The notes under the pieces are model-generated. The model did no database searches. It saw only the letters and a list, made by a program, of their open reading frames with translations, and was not told the DNA's origin. The translations under genes and the position numbers were made by a program. Positions 22,927 through 35,445 of a DNA stretch of 64,000 nt are shown here, piece by piece. Within the stretch, counting starts at the first letter, position 1. The number at the start of each line of letters is the position of its first letter. This DNA comes from Mortierella sp. BCC40632 (taxonomy: Eukaryota; Mortierellomycota; Mortierellomycetes; Mortierellales; Mortierellaceae), in NCBI GenBank assembly GCA_011634665.1, contig WAEK01000022.1:372001-436000 (forward strand), read 5' to 3'.

Positions 22927-23287
22927 TCTTCTTCTTCTTCCTTCTTCTTCTCTTTCTCTCTCGTTTTCGTTTTTACCCTTCTCCCTTATTCTTAAAAAAA
23001 AAAAAAAAGGAGACTGGCAAAAACCACTGAGATGGAGAAGGGGGTGCACACCCTGGTTCTGGAGCAAACCGCTCGGACAAAAAAAAAAGAGGGGTCCAAC
23101 CCCAAAGGGTTCCTTTCCTTTCTCTTTCTCTCTCTATTCTCGCCCTCGCACGACTCTTTGCACAACACTCGGTCCACCCGTTGTCTCTCTCACACATAGT
23201 CTACCCTCTATCTTTTTGCTGATCTGAGCAAGGTCTGCGGTGACACAGTAGTCCAGAACGACAAAAGTTGCTTGGTCTATGGGAGAG

Positions 23288-23288
23288 G

Positions 23289-23323
<35 letters not shown>
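23288..23323 (+). repeat. (GA)n microsatellite
   Basis: A GA-dinucleotide run of about 35 bp in the gene-poor region. Confidence 0.9.
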
Positions 23324-23324
<1 letters not shown>

Positions 23325-24177
23325 ATGACCGAATGGTACAGGCAGTAGATCATGAATCAGCAATGCAAGCTGCATGCTTCCTTACTTCAGCTAGGCAGCC
23401 GACTTTTTTTTTTTTTTTTTTTTTGACTCCCAGCCATACGCTGCAGCATAACAAGAACACGCGGGTGGACCTGTCGCTGTCGTATTCTCTTCTCCCATTT
23501 ACCTTACCTCCTCCACACCCCATTCTCCTCTTCTTTCCTTCCCCTCCCCCTCCTCCTTCTTCTTCTCCTCCCCTTCCCTCTTCCCCTTTAGTTACTCTTG
23601 TTGGTTTCCGCCACCGCCAAGCTACATGCCTGTATGCATATCCTCCACTGCGCGGAAACACGGCATAAAAAAAACAAGATTCAGGAACAAGATTCGCCCT
23701 TTTTTTTTTTCTCTCCTTTCTTTCGTCTCTCTTGGTTTCCAGCTACCATCTTGTTGTTGAAGCGGGGTTCCTCTCTCTCAGTTCAGTTACCCAGATAGTT
23801 GTGTCTGTGCAGAGTGAGTGGGGGAGAATAAAAAAAAAAAAAAAAAAAAGAGAGAGATAGTCTCTGCATAAACAATCTCTCTTTCTATTTCCACATTCCT
23901 CTCTCTCCCTCTCTCCCTCTATATCTCTCTCTTGCCCAATCGGGAGTAGCCTCTTATTGATGTCTACTATCCGTCATTTGTGAGATCATCCACTGGTAAA
24001 TTCTAAAATGAGTTTTCTTTCTTTCTTTCTTTACACGCGATTCTTTCTTCTACTACTCAAACCCAAACAAACACTAAAGCTGCTCACTACAACTCCCACT
24101 CTGGTTTTCAAGTTGAAGACGTTCATGGCCTTAGATGAAATGCGTGCTCAGAATAAGAAGGAGAAAAAAAAAGACAA

Positions 24178-27081
24178 TTAAAGAGTGGGCGGATTTGGTC
24201 CGCTAACAGGATGATTCAAGCTAGGTATCGTCCCCTCATGCAATGTTGTTGTTGTCGCTGTTGCGGCGGTATTAGATCGGGTCCATGTGCCTTCTGTCGA
24301 CGATCCTGCGCCCGGTGATGAAGACCCTGCCCTTCCTCTTGTTATTGTCGCTACTACTGCCGTTGCTGGCGTGGACGATGATGATGGTGGTGATGGTGAT
24401 GGTGATGGTGGTGGTGACAGCGGAGTAAGTGGTAGTGGCGGTGATGATGAAGATGGTGGCGTCTCTTCGCTCCCACCATCACCACCACCACTACTACTAC
24501 TACTATCAACCTCATCTGACCCATCAATATCCCGTTTACACAACGGACAATTCCGATGAATTCGAAGCCATTCATCCACACAATCCTTGTGGAAATAATG
24601 ATTACACTTCATCTTGCGCAACTCTTCTTCATCCTCATACTCGCATAGACAGATCGCACATACTGCATCCTGTTCATCTTCCATGGTCAGATACTCTATC
24701 ACAGGCACACTTGGAATAGCCGTCGTTGACTCGGAGGCCCGACTCACTGATTTCCTTTTCCGTCGAAACAGCCCCAGAAAACCCCGCTTGGATCCCCGGC
24801 GTGCAGGGGTCGATGCGGGTCCGGGCGTTGGTACAGTCACGGATGGTGCAGAAGTGGACGAAGAGGCTGCGCTGGAGGGTTCAGAAATGGTAATGGACGT
24901 GGATGTTGGTGCTGGTACAACAGTGTCGATCTCTGTGGTTGCAAGATCAATCCGCGTGCTCTGCTCCTCGCCTGAACCTGTCTCCACTCCTTCACTGCTC
25001 TCGGCTGGAGTAGGAGGCACGGGTCGTCTGTATTTAACGATCGGAATGGCAGCAATCATCTCTTCAGTAGCACCTTTGACTCCTGCAGCAGGTCCAATGT
25101 CGAGTGCACGCATGATACGGAGGACGAGTGGTAGACAGAGAATCACAGCCAAACAGAGGATGATCGGGATCAAGATGACAATATAACCGAGAACCACATG
25201 TACAACCGTCAAGTAATAAACGACGGGCGCCTGTTGTTGACATGGGCCCTGGGTGAATAGAAAGTAGTTGGAGAGGAAGAAGAGACAAGTGCCAGCAATC
25301 TCCATCAATGTCCGTTGTCGCTCCAAGAGAATGTCACGCGTCGTCAAGGGGGCACCCTGGACTCTGGGGTAAAAGTGGCTATAGACGGTAAAGGGGTAGG
25401 CAATGGCGGAACGGATGGCATAGAGGATCAGCAGCACCTTGAGATACACACATTCGGCTTTCCTATCCAACACAAGGGCGATTGTTGTTGTGGTGATCTA
25501 TGGTAGAGAAAAAGACACGACAAGACGCTGACAGAGGTTAGTCTACTACGCACTCAAGGTGGACCCATGCGGAGAAACGAGAGAAGGAAGAAGCCATTTT
25601 CTCCTCTTCTTGTCCGGTTGGGTTGCGCAATCCTTTATCTCTTATCCCCACCTGTGTCACCCGCATGCACTCCACACAAACACAGACGCATTTTTGTTCT
25701 CTCGCCGTCCTTGTTGTTCCCGTGAGAAGACAGATTGGTCGATGAAAAGAGTCGACATCTCGTCATCCACCCAGTTAAACCAAGCCCAAGCCCAGTCTAT
25801 CTTTGCTGTCCTGCGGATGAGGTTTTTCCTTCTCTCTTTTCACCCCCCTACTCGAGATCGTCAGCTGCAGAACTGTCGTTGCCCCTCCCACGGGGGTTGT
25901 TGCAGGGAAAAGAAAACAATAATAAAATCGACAACACAACAACAAGAAAACAAGAGAGAAGAGAAAGAGAGTATGTGTGTACGTGTCCATGCGTGGTCCT
26001 TGCCCTCTATCGATTTAAACTGCTCTGCATCCTTCTCTTTTGAGAAAGAGAGAGTGAGTGAGTGAGTGAGAGAATGAGAAAGACGACTTACCGTGAAAAG
26101 AGTCATGGCGCCCCGCAGACTAAGGATAATACGAGAATTCCTTGGCACCGTTTGCCAGCGGTCGCGCAGTCGAGCCATTACATTCCGTCGTACTTGTCGA
26201 CCTGCAGGATGAACACTCGCTGAATCAATCGCAAGATCTACTACCGACCGAGGTCGGGATGGACTTGGGTCGACTCCTTCTCCTTCATGAGGATCCTGAT
26301 CAGGACTGTGTGAGGTGAGAGGTCCTTCTGCATCGCCCCTCCTGTCGTTCATATCCATGTTCTGTGAATGCTCTGCCGTCCAGGTCGACCGCCGGGGTAG
26401 GTCGGTGACCAAGCCTGAGTGCCCAGGCTGGTATAGATGGTACTGTGGCGACGAATTCAAAAAAGAAGAAGAAGAAGAAGGAGGAGGAGGAGGAGGAGGA
26501 GGAGGAGAGAAGGAGGAGGAGGAGGAGGGAGGAGGAGAATGGGTAGACGGTAATGGCGCGGACATGGTCCTTGTCGTGTGTAAATGGAGTGGAGTGGAGA
26601 AGAGAGAATCACTCTGGTCGGTCACGGTCTCTTTATAGGGCGAACTGTAGAGGGCCTGTGGCTGCTGTTGCTGCTGCTGCTGTTGATGTAGCTGATACTG
26701 ATGTTGATGTTGTCGAGAAGAAGGCGACAAAGACGGAGAAGCCGGATGCAGCCAAGGATGGTGGTGGAGCTGGGGCGAGGAGTGTGGAGATGGCGGGTGG
26801 TCTGGCGACCGGGAGTGTGCAGCTCGAAGCTCAGAGGACCGTGCAGAGTCTATCAGAGATGGACTCGTGTAGACGACAGGATAGGGGATCGTGGCTGCAG
26901 TCGAGTAGATGGATGCGGACGAGAGCGAGGATATAGAAGGGGATGGGGATGGGGCCGAAGGAGGCCGAGTGGTGGGTGGCACGGGAGGAGGGATCCAAGT
27001 GGTCAGAACAGGTTGCTCCTGTGGACGATCGTGCCTGGTGGCCTCGTCGCTTTGGTCTGATCCGATGGCCAGGCCGCTCAT
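24178..27081 (-). CDS. Multi-pass membrane RING-H2 E3 ubiquitin ligase
   Basis: Two exons, 26092..27081 and 24178..25497, join in phase to 769 aa; the intron of 594 bp is long for this window. The first 320 residues are Pro/Ser/His/Gln-rich and probably disordered. Near the junction lies a basic stretch (MARLRDRWQTVPRNSR), after which hydrophobic segments follow: one at the junction (SLRGAMTLFT), then KVLLILYAIRSAIAYPF, GTCLFFLSNYFLF and a long VVLGYIVILIPIILCLAVIL block, so about four transmembrane helices. Then comes a classic RING-H2 finger: CAICLCEY, CNHYFHKDCVDEWL and CPLCKRDI. The tail is Ser/Gly/Pro-rich. RING-H2 ligases of this layout ubiquitinate membrane or secretory proteins; the substrate is unknown. 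ATG at 27081 is preferred over a GTG six codons upstream. Confidence 0.9.
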
Positions 27082-27852
27082 TGTCCAACAGTCGTCCACT
27101 CACGCACTCGTCCAAGGCGGGAAAAGGTGTCCAGGTGGGCGGAGGTGGGCAGGAAGGAGAGAAAAAGAAAAGTAACAGGAGGAAGGGAGAATGAGAGAAT
27201 GAGCAGAAGAGGATGGAATCGAGATGGATTCAGGAATGTCAAAGAGAAGTAAAAAGAAAAATGAAAAAAAAGAGAGAGAGGGAGAGGAAATGAAAGAAAG
27301 AAAGAAAGAAAGAAAGGAGAGAAAGAGAGTGTGTCCTGATTATGAAGGAGAAAGGATGGATGGATGACGAAAACCCATGCATCGCACCACAGCATTGCCC
27401 ACGCCTTCATATCAGAGCACAAACACACACACACACAAAAAAAAAACACCGACAGGCGATTGACACACAGTACCGTCTACTCCTTTGTTTCTTCTTCTCC
27501 TCGGACATTGTGGCCTAGGCACCATGCTACTAAGCCCAGCCCAGAACTAATTTTAACCACGCGTGCCTGGATATTGCCCCATCATCCTGACTTGGATAGA
27601 ATTGGCCCTGACACCGATCATTACTGGGCATTTCCTGGCGACCAGCCTTCCTCTCCCCTTCCTTGAACAGTGCCTCTTCCTTTTTTTTTTGTTCCTTGTT
27701 TTATTGGAATGAAAGTTAATTACAGCGGCACTAAGGCCTTTCCTTGGGGCAGTGTCGTGGTCAGCTGGTTGAGCACGATGCGAGGAATGGGGTAACTTGG
27801 AGAGAGAGGAGTGAGAGCAAAAAAAGAAAGAAAAAAGATGACTGTGCAACCA

Positions 27853-27892
<40 letters not shown>

Positions 27893-27977
27893 ATGTATAC
27901 CTTGGCATCCAGATGGGAGCTCCAAACGCGTGCGATAGAGAACAAAAGAAAAAGGGAGGAAAGAAAAGACAAAAGGC
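27082..27977. other. Intergenic between RING gene start and BTA1 3' end
   Basis: CA- and GA-rich sequence with (GAAA)n near 27300 and (GA)n at 27861-27885. It should contain the promoter of the minus-strand RING gene. No gene seen. Confidence 0.5.
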
Positions 27978-30900
27978 TCACTTCTTGATAGCCTTGTAGC
28001 AGGATGCATACATGTTGACTCGGTCAATCGAGATGCCACTGCCCGGCACACGCACCCCAACAGGCTCGACCATAAACCCATACTTCTCAAACAAAGCATT
28101 GTACCACGGCTTGCGACCAGCACTTCTCCACAGCACCATCCCACCAGGTCGAATAGCCCTGGCCACCTCTCGGATCTCCTCCTCGGCATCCACAGCATCG
28201 AACCAGTCCATGTGGTCCATCAACACGGCCTTGGTCAATTCGCCATCCTGCATCGACCGAAGCACTTGAATGATCGACTTTGTGTGGAGGAACATTGCAT
28301 CTGTCGACCTCTGCTCCTTCAACCGTGTGAATCCAGACTCGGTCAGGTAAGACGGGCATGAGGTCTGTGTGTACTTGCGATTGATCACCAGGTTGTAAAA
28401 GTACTGATCGTCCTTGAACAGGGACCGGGCCACCATCGAGTCAAGCGTATCATAAATATAGTTGACTGCATCACCTTCGTCAAGGATGAGCTTCATCTGG
28501 TTGATGGGAACGCCCAATGCGTTCCATAGGAAGGCTGGATGGCTAAGGAACCACCGAACGAGCCACTCGGGCATGGTCGCAGGCTTGACAATGTTTTCCC
28601 ACAGATGCTGTTGTACCTCGATCTGATCTGTCGTCGTGATCTCCTCAATTGCCTTGGTCAACCCCTTGGCCTGCACCAACCACTTGAACACCCAAAGGGC
28701 CAATCCCGAATAACCCGTCTCATAAAAGCTCTGGTCAAACGAAGTCTTGTTCTTTCGCCAAAACTGCAATGCTGCCGAAGACAGAACCGGTGATAGCTGA
28801 TCAACCAAGAGTCGGTCAAAGTCCTCATGACGACCCTCACCAAAGAGTTGCCAAAAATCGTTGTACGAAAGCTTCTGGATCGCTGCAAGCTTGAGCTCCA
28901 AGAGGTGGTTTTGGCAGGGGTTCATGTCGACACAGTGGATGCGCTTCGGTTGCCCCTGCAGCGCATACTCCAATGCATTGTCGCCCGCCGAGGTAATCAC
29001 GAACATCACATCGTCCTTGTCCAAGTTTAGCACCTCCAGATCGATCCGGGGATCCTCCCATGTAAAGGCATAAATATAAGACCGGAACTGGGTATGGCAC
29101 GGCAACATTGGGTCATACGAGAGCCGCCACTGGCTGAGCTTAGTGCCAAACCGGAGGTCCTGTTGTGTCTGGGCATGCTTCTGCAACACGGTCGTGGGTG
29201 AAAGCGCTCCGATCAAGGTGCGGGATGAACCAACACTCAAAGGACTATCTGGCGCAGCAAGTTCATCCGAGCTCGAGTTAGAATCAGTTGACATGGCTCG
29301 AGGACGCTCGCAGAGTTCAAGTGGGTGCAAAGTCGACTCGACATTGTCTTCACCATCCAACGTGAACGAAACAATTGACGACGATCGGATCGACTTGGAA
29401 CGCTGCTGAAGCAACTGCAATTGCTGTTGTTGTTGTTGCAACAGTTGGACCTCGCTGGCCTTCCTGCGACCAAGCCAGACATAGTATGGGATCTGGACCA
29501 AGTAAGGGATCACAAAGTGGTTGCGTGCGTTGAGGACCTTGATGGAATCGAACCTGTATTCCAGATACTCGCGACGAGAGGCATGAAGGTGGACATGATC
29601 AAACGAGAACCAGATTTGCCAAAAGTTGCGTGTGAACCAATTGCAATGGTATCCCTCAACCCCGAGCTGATTTGGCTTGGCCACATTGGTCGAGGTGTAG
29701 AAATCAGCAACACCAAGGATACCCCTGTTGGGCTCGAGAAGTGACTGAACATGATCCACGACAGAATAGTAGTTATCCATCATCGAAAGAGAATATGACA
29801 TGGTCACGACGTCCATCTTGCCCTTGGCATCGCTCAGTCCGGGAAAATTGGAGCTCAGCGCATCCTCACAGAGAACGACCACGTTCGACCAACCAATCTT
29901 TTGGAATCGTTCACGAGCGATCCGGCAGAGAGAAGGACAAAGGTCGATGAGGTAGACCCGTTCAAACTTGGAGATCGGAAAGTGGTTGTTCATTTGCTCA
30001 ATATTCCAGCCTAAGAAATTTGGGATAGGGATGAGATAAAGAGAGTCAGCACCAATGGCCCCTTTGGGTTGCCTTGATCGAATCAGATGCCGCAATGGCT
30101 GCATATCCAAAAAGAGACAGATCCAAGAGGACGGACGGTACCTGTTCCTCCGCCGAGATCGACCCAGATAGGAGCACGATCCGAGCTAGAGTCCTTGAGT
30201 TGTTCCTTCAATTGGGCTGCAACAAGTGCGAGCATGCTGCTTCGTCCACGGAGCAAACCATTGCGAGTCTCGTCATACACTAGAAGGAGATCCAAGAAAT
30301 ATGTGAGTAACCACATTGCAGCGTGTGCATGGACTTTTTTTTTTCTTTCCCTTCTATCTTTTTCTTTCTTTCTTCCTCTCCCACACACCTCCCTCCTCCC
30401 CACCCCCTCCCCAACATGTCCGGACCTCGCCCCGCCTGGGGGAATTGGAAGCGATTATGCGCGAATACACGAATGTCAGAGGAGGACAACAATCAAGAGA
30501 TCCCACAACAAGTCTCTCCAAAAAGGGTGCACACTACGCCATTGCCCTTGGTATGATCCGAGCCTCCCTACCGCCCATCTACTCTCTTCCTGAGAAGGAG
30601 ACTCCCCCTTCTCCTGCTTCGATCGCGCCCCCTATTCTCAGGCGAACGAGGAGCACTACTCCTATCGGTCCTGTTTTTCTTTTTGCTCTCCCCCCCCCTC
30701 ACCACCAACTTTTCACCCTTTCACTTTGCCTCTCTCCTTGCCAATACGCCGGTAACATCGCGTTTGTTCTTCCTTTGCACGATGTCCAGCATGTGCTAAG
30801 AAGCACTGCTCCTCCAAGTGGAACGCTTCCAGGGACATGTGCGTATTCTCTCTTTTTCTATTCCTTCCTTCCTTTTTTTTTTTTTTTTTTTGCAAGACAG

Positions 30901-31371
30901 CGGATCGATATTGCATCCTGGCCATTTAAATGAAGGTTCTTATCCAAGGTAGAGAAGGAAGAAGAGGAGAAAGAAAAGAAGAAGAAAATGAAAAAGAAAA
31001 TGAAAAAGAAAAAGAAAAAAGAAAAAAGAAAAAGGGAGGATGAAAAAAAAGGGTACCGTACCTTCGGCCTGGTCCTTGTAAAAGGCTTCAAGACGACCCT
31101 GAGCGGTAGCAACGTTCCCACCAGAACCCAATGGCTTGAGGAAGCATGAATAAATAAACTTGAGTGGAGCCTTGAGTTGTTGGAACGAGGCGACCAAGAG
31201 CATTACAAACGCTGTCACCGCTCCCAAGAATGAAAGCTGCGAGGTCAACATCATCTCCTGTGCCTTCTTGAAGTTCTCGGTCGTGTTGAGCAGATACAAT
31301 GCAATGGACGTCGACGCGACCATCAACGCGATCGTTCGCCCAGACATGGGTAGACCCGATGTATTGTGCAT
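27978..31371 (-). CDS. BTA1: Betaine lipid (DGTS) synthase
   Basis: Makes diacylglyceryl-N,N,N-trimethylhomoserine from diacylglycerol and S-adenosylmethionine, the phosphorus-free membrane lipid of many fungi and algae. Exons 31062..31371, 30142..30279 and 27978..30010 join in phase to 826 aa. The N-terminus has two hydrophobic segments (residues about 12-27 and 45-65), likely membrane anchors. A BtaB-like methyltransferase half follows, with motif I as IWVDLGGGTG and a later MDVVTMSYSLSMMDNYY. The BtaA-like half, which transfers the aminocarboxypropyl group, contains FAYTWEDP-like FTWEDPRID, ITSAGDNALEYAL and CVDMNPCQNHLLELKLAA. The order BtaB-BtaA matches known fungal Bta1. A Gln-rich linker sits between the halves. 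The ATG at 31371 is preferred; a 5' untranslated exon ending with the donor near 31562 is possible. Confidence 0.95.
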
Positions 31372-32297
31372 GTTGACTCGGCTTGTCTTTTTGTCTAGAC
31401 AAGGAAAAAAAAAAAAAAAAAGTAATACGGGTAAAATATGAAAAAAGGGTAAAAGAATGGAGAGATGAGCTTCGGCAAAATGGACAGGAACTACATGGTC
31501 AAACTGGCAAACTCGCTAATGCCAATGCTGGATAAGCACTTTTGGCGGAGGACGATTCTTACCAGCGTGTAGATCAAGGTACTGGAGGCACGTAGGGTGA
31601 GCACAAGCGACTGACGAATGGCTGGCAAGAGTCGGAGGAAAGAGAGGACAAGACTAACAATGAAACGGTGGGTGGGAGAAGGGACGGTGAGGAAGAAGAA
31701 CGGTAATAAAAGAAAAAGAAGAAAGCAGACAAGAGAGGAGCAAAGAGAGGAAAGAAGAGAGAGAAGAAAGAGAAGAAAGAGAGAAAGAAAAAGAAGAAAA
31801 AGTTGCCGACATGAGGAAAGCGGACTAATATATATGGCGGGATTGGGTCTACAGGCACACACAAACACGACGCACGAACTCTCCCTCCTCTCCTCCAAGG
31901 GCCTCCGCACGTTACCCCTTTTTATATTCTACAGTGCTGAATGCTACTTATTATCCATCCGCGTTCGCGCTTGCGTCCGCGCGCCACCTCCCGGCGCCCC
32001 CTGCGCCTTCAATCCCTTCTGATTCTCTCCTCACCCCCGCTTGTCTATCCGCTATATTCACCATCCCGGCACACCAGCCCGATGTCGAGTCTATGGGGAT
32101 AATGGACGTGCTATTATCTCAGTTTTTTTTCTTTGCCCGGCCAGGACCCGCAAGGACAAGCCCAAGGAGATGCACACAAGCGTGCATGCGGTCCCACGAC
32201 CTTTTGACTTAAAAGGGATCAACTCTCTACTCTAATCGTACCATGCCGCCCTTTATCACTTTCGTCCCTGGACAGGCGGCGGTCCGTGAGAGTGTTG

Positions 32298-32386
<89 letters not shown>

Positions 32387-33948
32387 TTTCTCTCTCTCCT
32401 GCTCGTTGTTTTCCTCTTTTCTCTTACCCCCTTCTCCCTTTTTTGTCTCCTACGCCGTTTGGGATCCCTCTTCTTTCTCTCTTCTCTCTCCCTCTTTTTT
32501 TTCCCTCTTTCTTGTCATTTCCCTCCCCCCTCCCAGCACAACCTCGTCGCTTGAGCCTCTTCGACGTCAGCAGAACCGCGTGCCCCCTTCCGAGCATGCG
32601 AATGGGCAAAGACAGAACCAACTCGCGCTGGTCCTAGAGCTTGTATTACCACGAGCTGAGCCTGATGTGTACCGCCAAGAGTCTCTTTTTCTCTTTTTCT
32701 CTCGCTTCCTTCCTCCTCCACGCTCCCTGGGGGGAAGGAGGAAGAGACAACGAGGTGAGCGACGCAGGCATTGATAGGGCCGTTTTTGGGTGGACCACAT
32801 TTGGGACAGGCCTTGCGCGTGTGTATGTCTGTGTTGGATGGCTGCAGGGCAACATCATCGGATGCGACCTAGCCAGGAGGAATGCTGCCTATTCTTCCTC
32901 TCATTGGCTCGAGTTCCTCCGACTCGACACGAGCAAAAAGAAAAAAAAAAGGGTCAATTAAGATAGGACATTTTTATTATGACTACTACTCTCTCAGACC
33001 CAGATTTTTTTTTTTTTTTTGCTCGTCTCCGACAATACGCCTGTGGGTGGATGTGGCCAATGCCCTGAGGAGGACAGGGCTCGAGGCCCAGCCACGGGCA
33101 AGGAAGACTACTCCTTTCCTATACCTCCATACACCACGGAGGATAATACTCTTTACTCTCACCTTTGTCCTCCCACACCTTTTTTCTCCCCCAGTCTCTT
33201 TTTGTCAACTCTGTATCTCTCACTCTTTCCTTCACTTTCTTTCTTACTCTCACGCACTCTCTCTCTCCTCGACCACGAGGAAAACGGTCAAGACCAAGCC
33301 CCTACCCCGCCAAAAAAAAAAAAAAAAAAAAGTTATATATCGCAACTAACTGATGACGATGAGGATGATTTGTGAACAGAACGTGGACCCACTGGTTGTA
33401 CACTAGTGACATACTGCTACACACCATCCTCTACCCTTGGTTTGTGCACGTTTTCTCTTGTTCTCTCTTTTCTCCTTCTGTTTCGGCATGATACAGGGAA
33501 ACAGATCATAAGCAAGAGAGAGAGAGAGAGGAATAGATCAAAGAGACTTCCCACAAGATTTCTCTCTCACTCTCTTCCTCGTCCCCTCGTGTTAATTCCA
33601 CTCGAGTCGATCTTACTAAAGAGAATCAAGGCTTGCTGCTAAAACGAACTACACACATCATGACTTGAGAGTCTTTGCCTTTCCTCTCGAGGCTTTAAAG
33701 TTGATGGGGATAGGTCAATGGTACTGACAACCCAAGTCAGCCCCTAATCTCCATGTGTGCCTTTTTCTTTTTCTTTAAAAAAACAACAACAAGGGGATCA
33801 CTTGCTCACCTTGGCGACAAATATTAGCTTCTCTATGTACCTGGCACTTTTTAGGTAGGATGTCATGCCATAAACTGACGCCAGAGAGCAACTCCAGATA
33901 CTCTGATCTCTATCTTTCCCATGTGGCATGTGTGGTCATATTACCTAA

Positions 33949-33979
<31 letters not shown>

Positions 33980-34159
33980 TCATGGCCTGTCGCTGCTCAC
34001 TCAGCCATCCTTTGACTGGAATCCAATTGCAATTGCTTTTTCCCTCTCAACTTTCCTCTCCTCTTGCTCCTCCCCCACAGACGCTCTATCATGTTCCGCC
34101 TAATCCTGTCGTGTTCATATCCCAACACCGTCTTGTTCACTACCAATGCGTGAGGTCCT
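31372..34159. other. Gene-poor region upstream of BTA1
   Basis: About 2.8 kb without a supportable gene. A minus-strand donor near 31562 (ACGCTG then GTAAGA) and an acceptor at 31395 could frame a 5' exon of BTA1. The rest holds GAAAGA-rich sequence (31690-31800), the (TC)n block at 32301-32379, T-tracts (33005-33020), an A-tract at 33311-33331 and CT repeats. Short frames on both strands show no recognisable domain. Confidence 0.5.
32301..32379 (+). repeat. Long (TC)n microsatellite
   Basis: About 80 bp of pure CT/TC dinucleotide, followed by T-rich sequence. Confidence 0.95.
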
Positions 34160-34200
34160 GATTTTTTTTTTTTTTATAACAATCTGTTTCCGCTGGAATA
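34160..34200 (-). mobile_element. 41-bp 5'-truncated LINE-B insertion
   Basis: A T-tract followed by ATAACAATCTGTTTCCGCTG matches the reverse complement of the LINE-B 3' end seen at 39262. It is flanked by GCGTGAGGTCC (34149-34159) and GCGTGAGATCC (34201-34211), an 11-bp target duplication with one mismatch. Only the extreme 3' end of the element was inserted. Confidence 0.65.
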
Positions 34201-34406
34201 GCGTGAGATCCCGAAGCTTTGTTCATTTTTTTTTTTTTTTTTCTGTGAATGGATTATTCGAATCAAAGGAAAGCTCCGCAGTTTGTGCCTTTGACTCTCC
34301 TTAGGTCTCTTTTTTTGACGCGTTGAACCGCGGACATAGAATCCCCATTTTTTTTTTTTTGCCCCATTCTTCAACAAACCGGTCCGGGTAGCGCCCTCTC
34401 CATGCC

Positions 34407-34489
34407 TTTTTTTTTTTTTTTTTATAACATCATGTTTCTGCTGGGAATAGCTATGTAGGCTAAGACTAAACTAAACTAGCCACAGCCAC
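34407..34489 (-). mobile_element. 83-bp 5'-truncated LINE-B insertion with perfect 16-bp target duplication
   Basis: The insert is a T-tract, ATAACATCATGTTTCTGCTG and the shared words AGCTATGTAGGC and CTAAACTAAACTAGCC. It is flanked by identical copies of GCGCCCTCTCCATGCC at 34391-34406 and 34490-34505. Poly(T) at the left end shows minus-strand orientation. This is a very short target-primed insertion of the same family as 39262-40940. Confidence 0.88.
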
Positions 34490-34571
34490 GCGCCCTCTCC
34501 ATGCCCTACACTGCAACCTCTAGGACTGGGGCCTGATCCAAAATGCCTACTACACCACCACCGCCACCAAA

Positions 34572-35409
34572 TTTTTTTTTTTTTTTTTTTTTGTTAACAA
34601 AGACCCACGTGGGCATGTAGAGTTTATAGAAGACCAGGGCGGCTCCGGCCGCTCTGTTGCCACTTGGTACCAAAACGGGATTACACCCGCGAATGAAAAC
34701 TATCTAAACAGCCTCCAGACACTCAACAGCCATCACCCACGTACGCATGAGTGGTCGTATTGCCAGCTCCCTACGTGGCCCCGTTGCGCTCATTCGTCGT
34801 CTATGAGCCTGAGTCCATCGCTAACACTTTTTTCCAGCTCCCCTAACCTCTCCATTACGTCCAACTTTTTCTTTTCCCAAGACATACGCCAACACCGTCT
34901 CGTCTGCTTCCCCATATGCCTCTCTGAGGTCTGGCTTCAACCGAAGTGGATTGTTCAAATCCGAGAAATCACCGTGGCCACGTTGGTGTCCTCCGTCACC
35001 GTTGCGTCTCTCTCAGCGCGTTTGCTCACCGCGGTGATTCCTATAGACTTTTCCCATTCCACTGTGGTCTCACACCTTTGACCCCAAATCTGCTTTCTAC
35101 CATACTCCTCAATGGCCTCAAAAAGAACCGTGTCGCCATATACTTCGCTGTCTTGGTTGACGTCCTGTGCATCTGCTTCCACTTTTGGACCACCACGTCT
35201 ACAACCAATCCCTGGTATGCTTCCCCTAATCGTGTGTGGCCTGGTCACCTCTTCCTCCTCCTGTTCTCTCTCGCGCTCCCCCGGACGGATGTCCTTGATG
35301 CCTTCAAAGATACCCTCCAATGAGTCCCACAAGTCTTCCTCATTCCTCTCCCTGAATCCCGGCTTCTTCGAATGGTCCGATCTTCCTGCTTTCCTCCTTC
35401 CTTGCTTAG
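34572..35409 (-). mobile_element. LINE-A copy 1, 5'-truncated
   Basis: Minus-strand non-LTR retrotransposon fragment ending in GTTAAC plus poly(A), seen here as a 21-base T-tract then GTTAAC. Its coding part, about 34955-35400 on the minus strand, corresponds to the C-terminus of the LINE-A protein (words GRKQIWGQRC, WEKSIGI, AVSKRA), also present at 36860-38611. It is 5'-truncated. CACCAAA flanks both ends (34565-34571 and 35410-35416), the right copy leading into the A-tract 35414-35441. Confidence 0.85.
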
Positions 35410-35413
35410 CACC

Positions 35414-35441
<28 letters not shown>

Positions 35442-35445
<4 letters not shown>

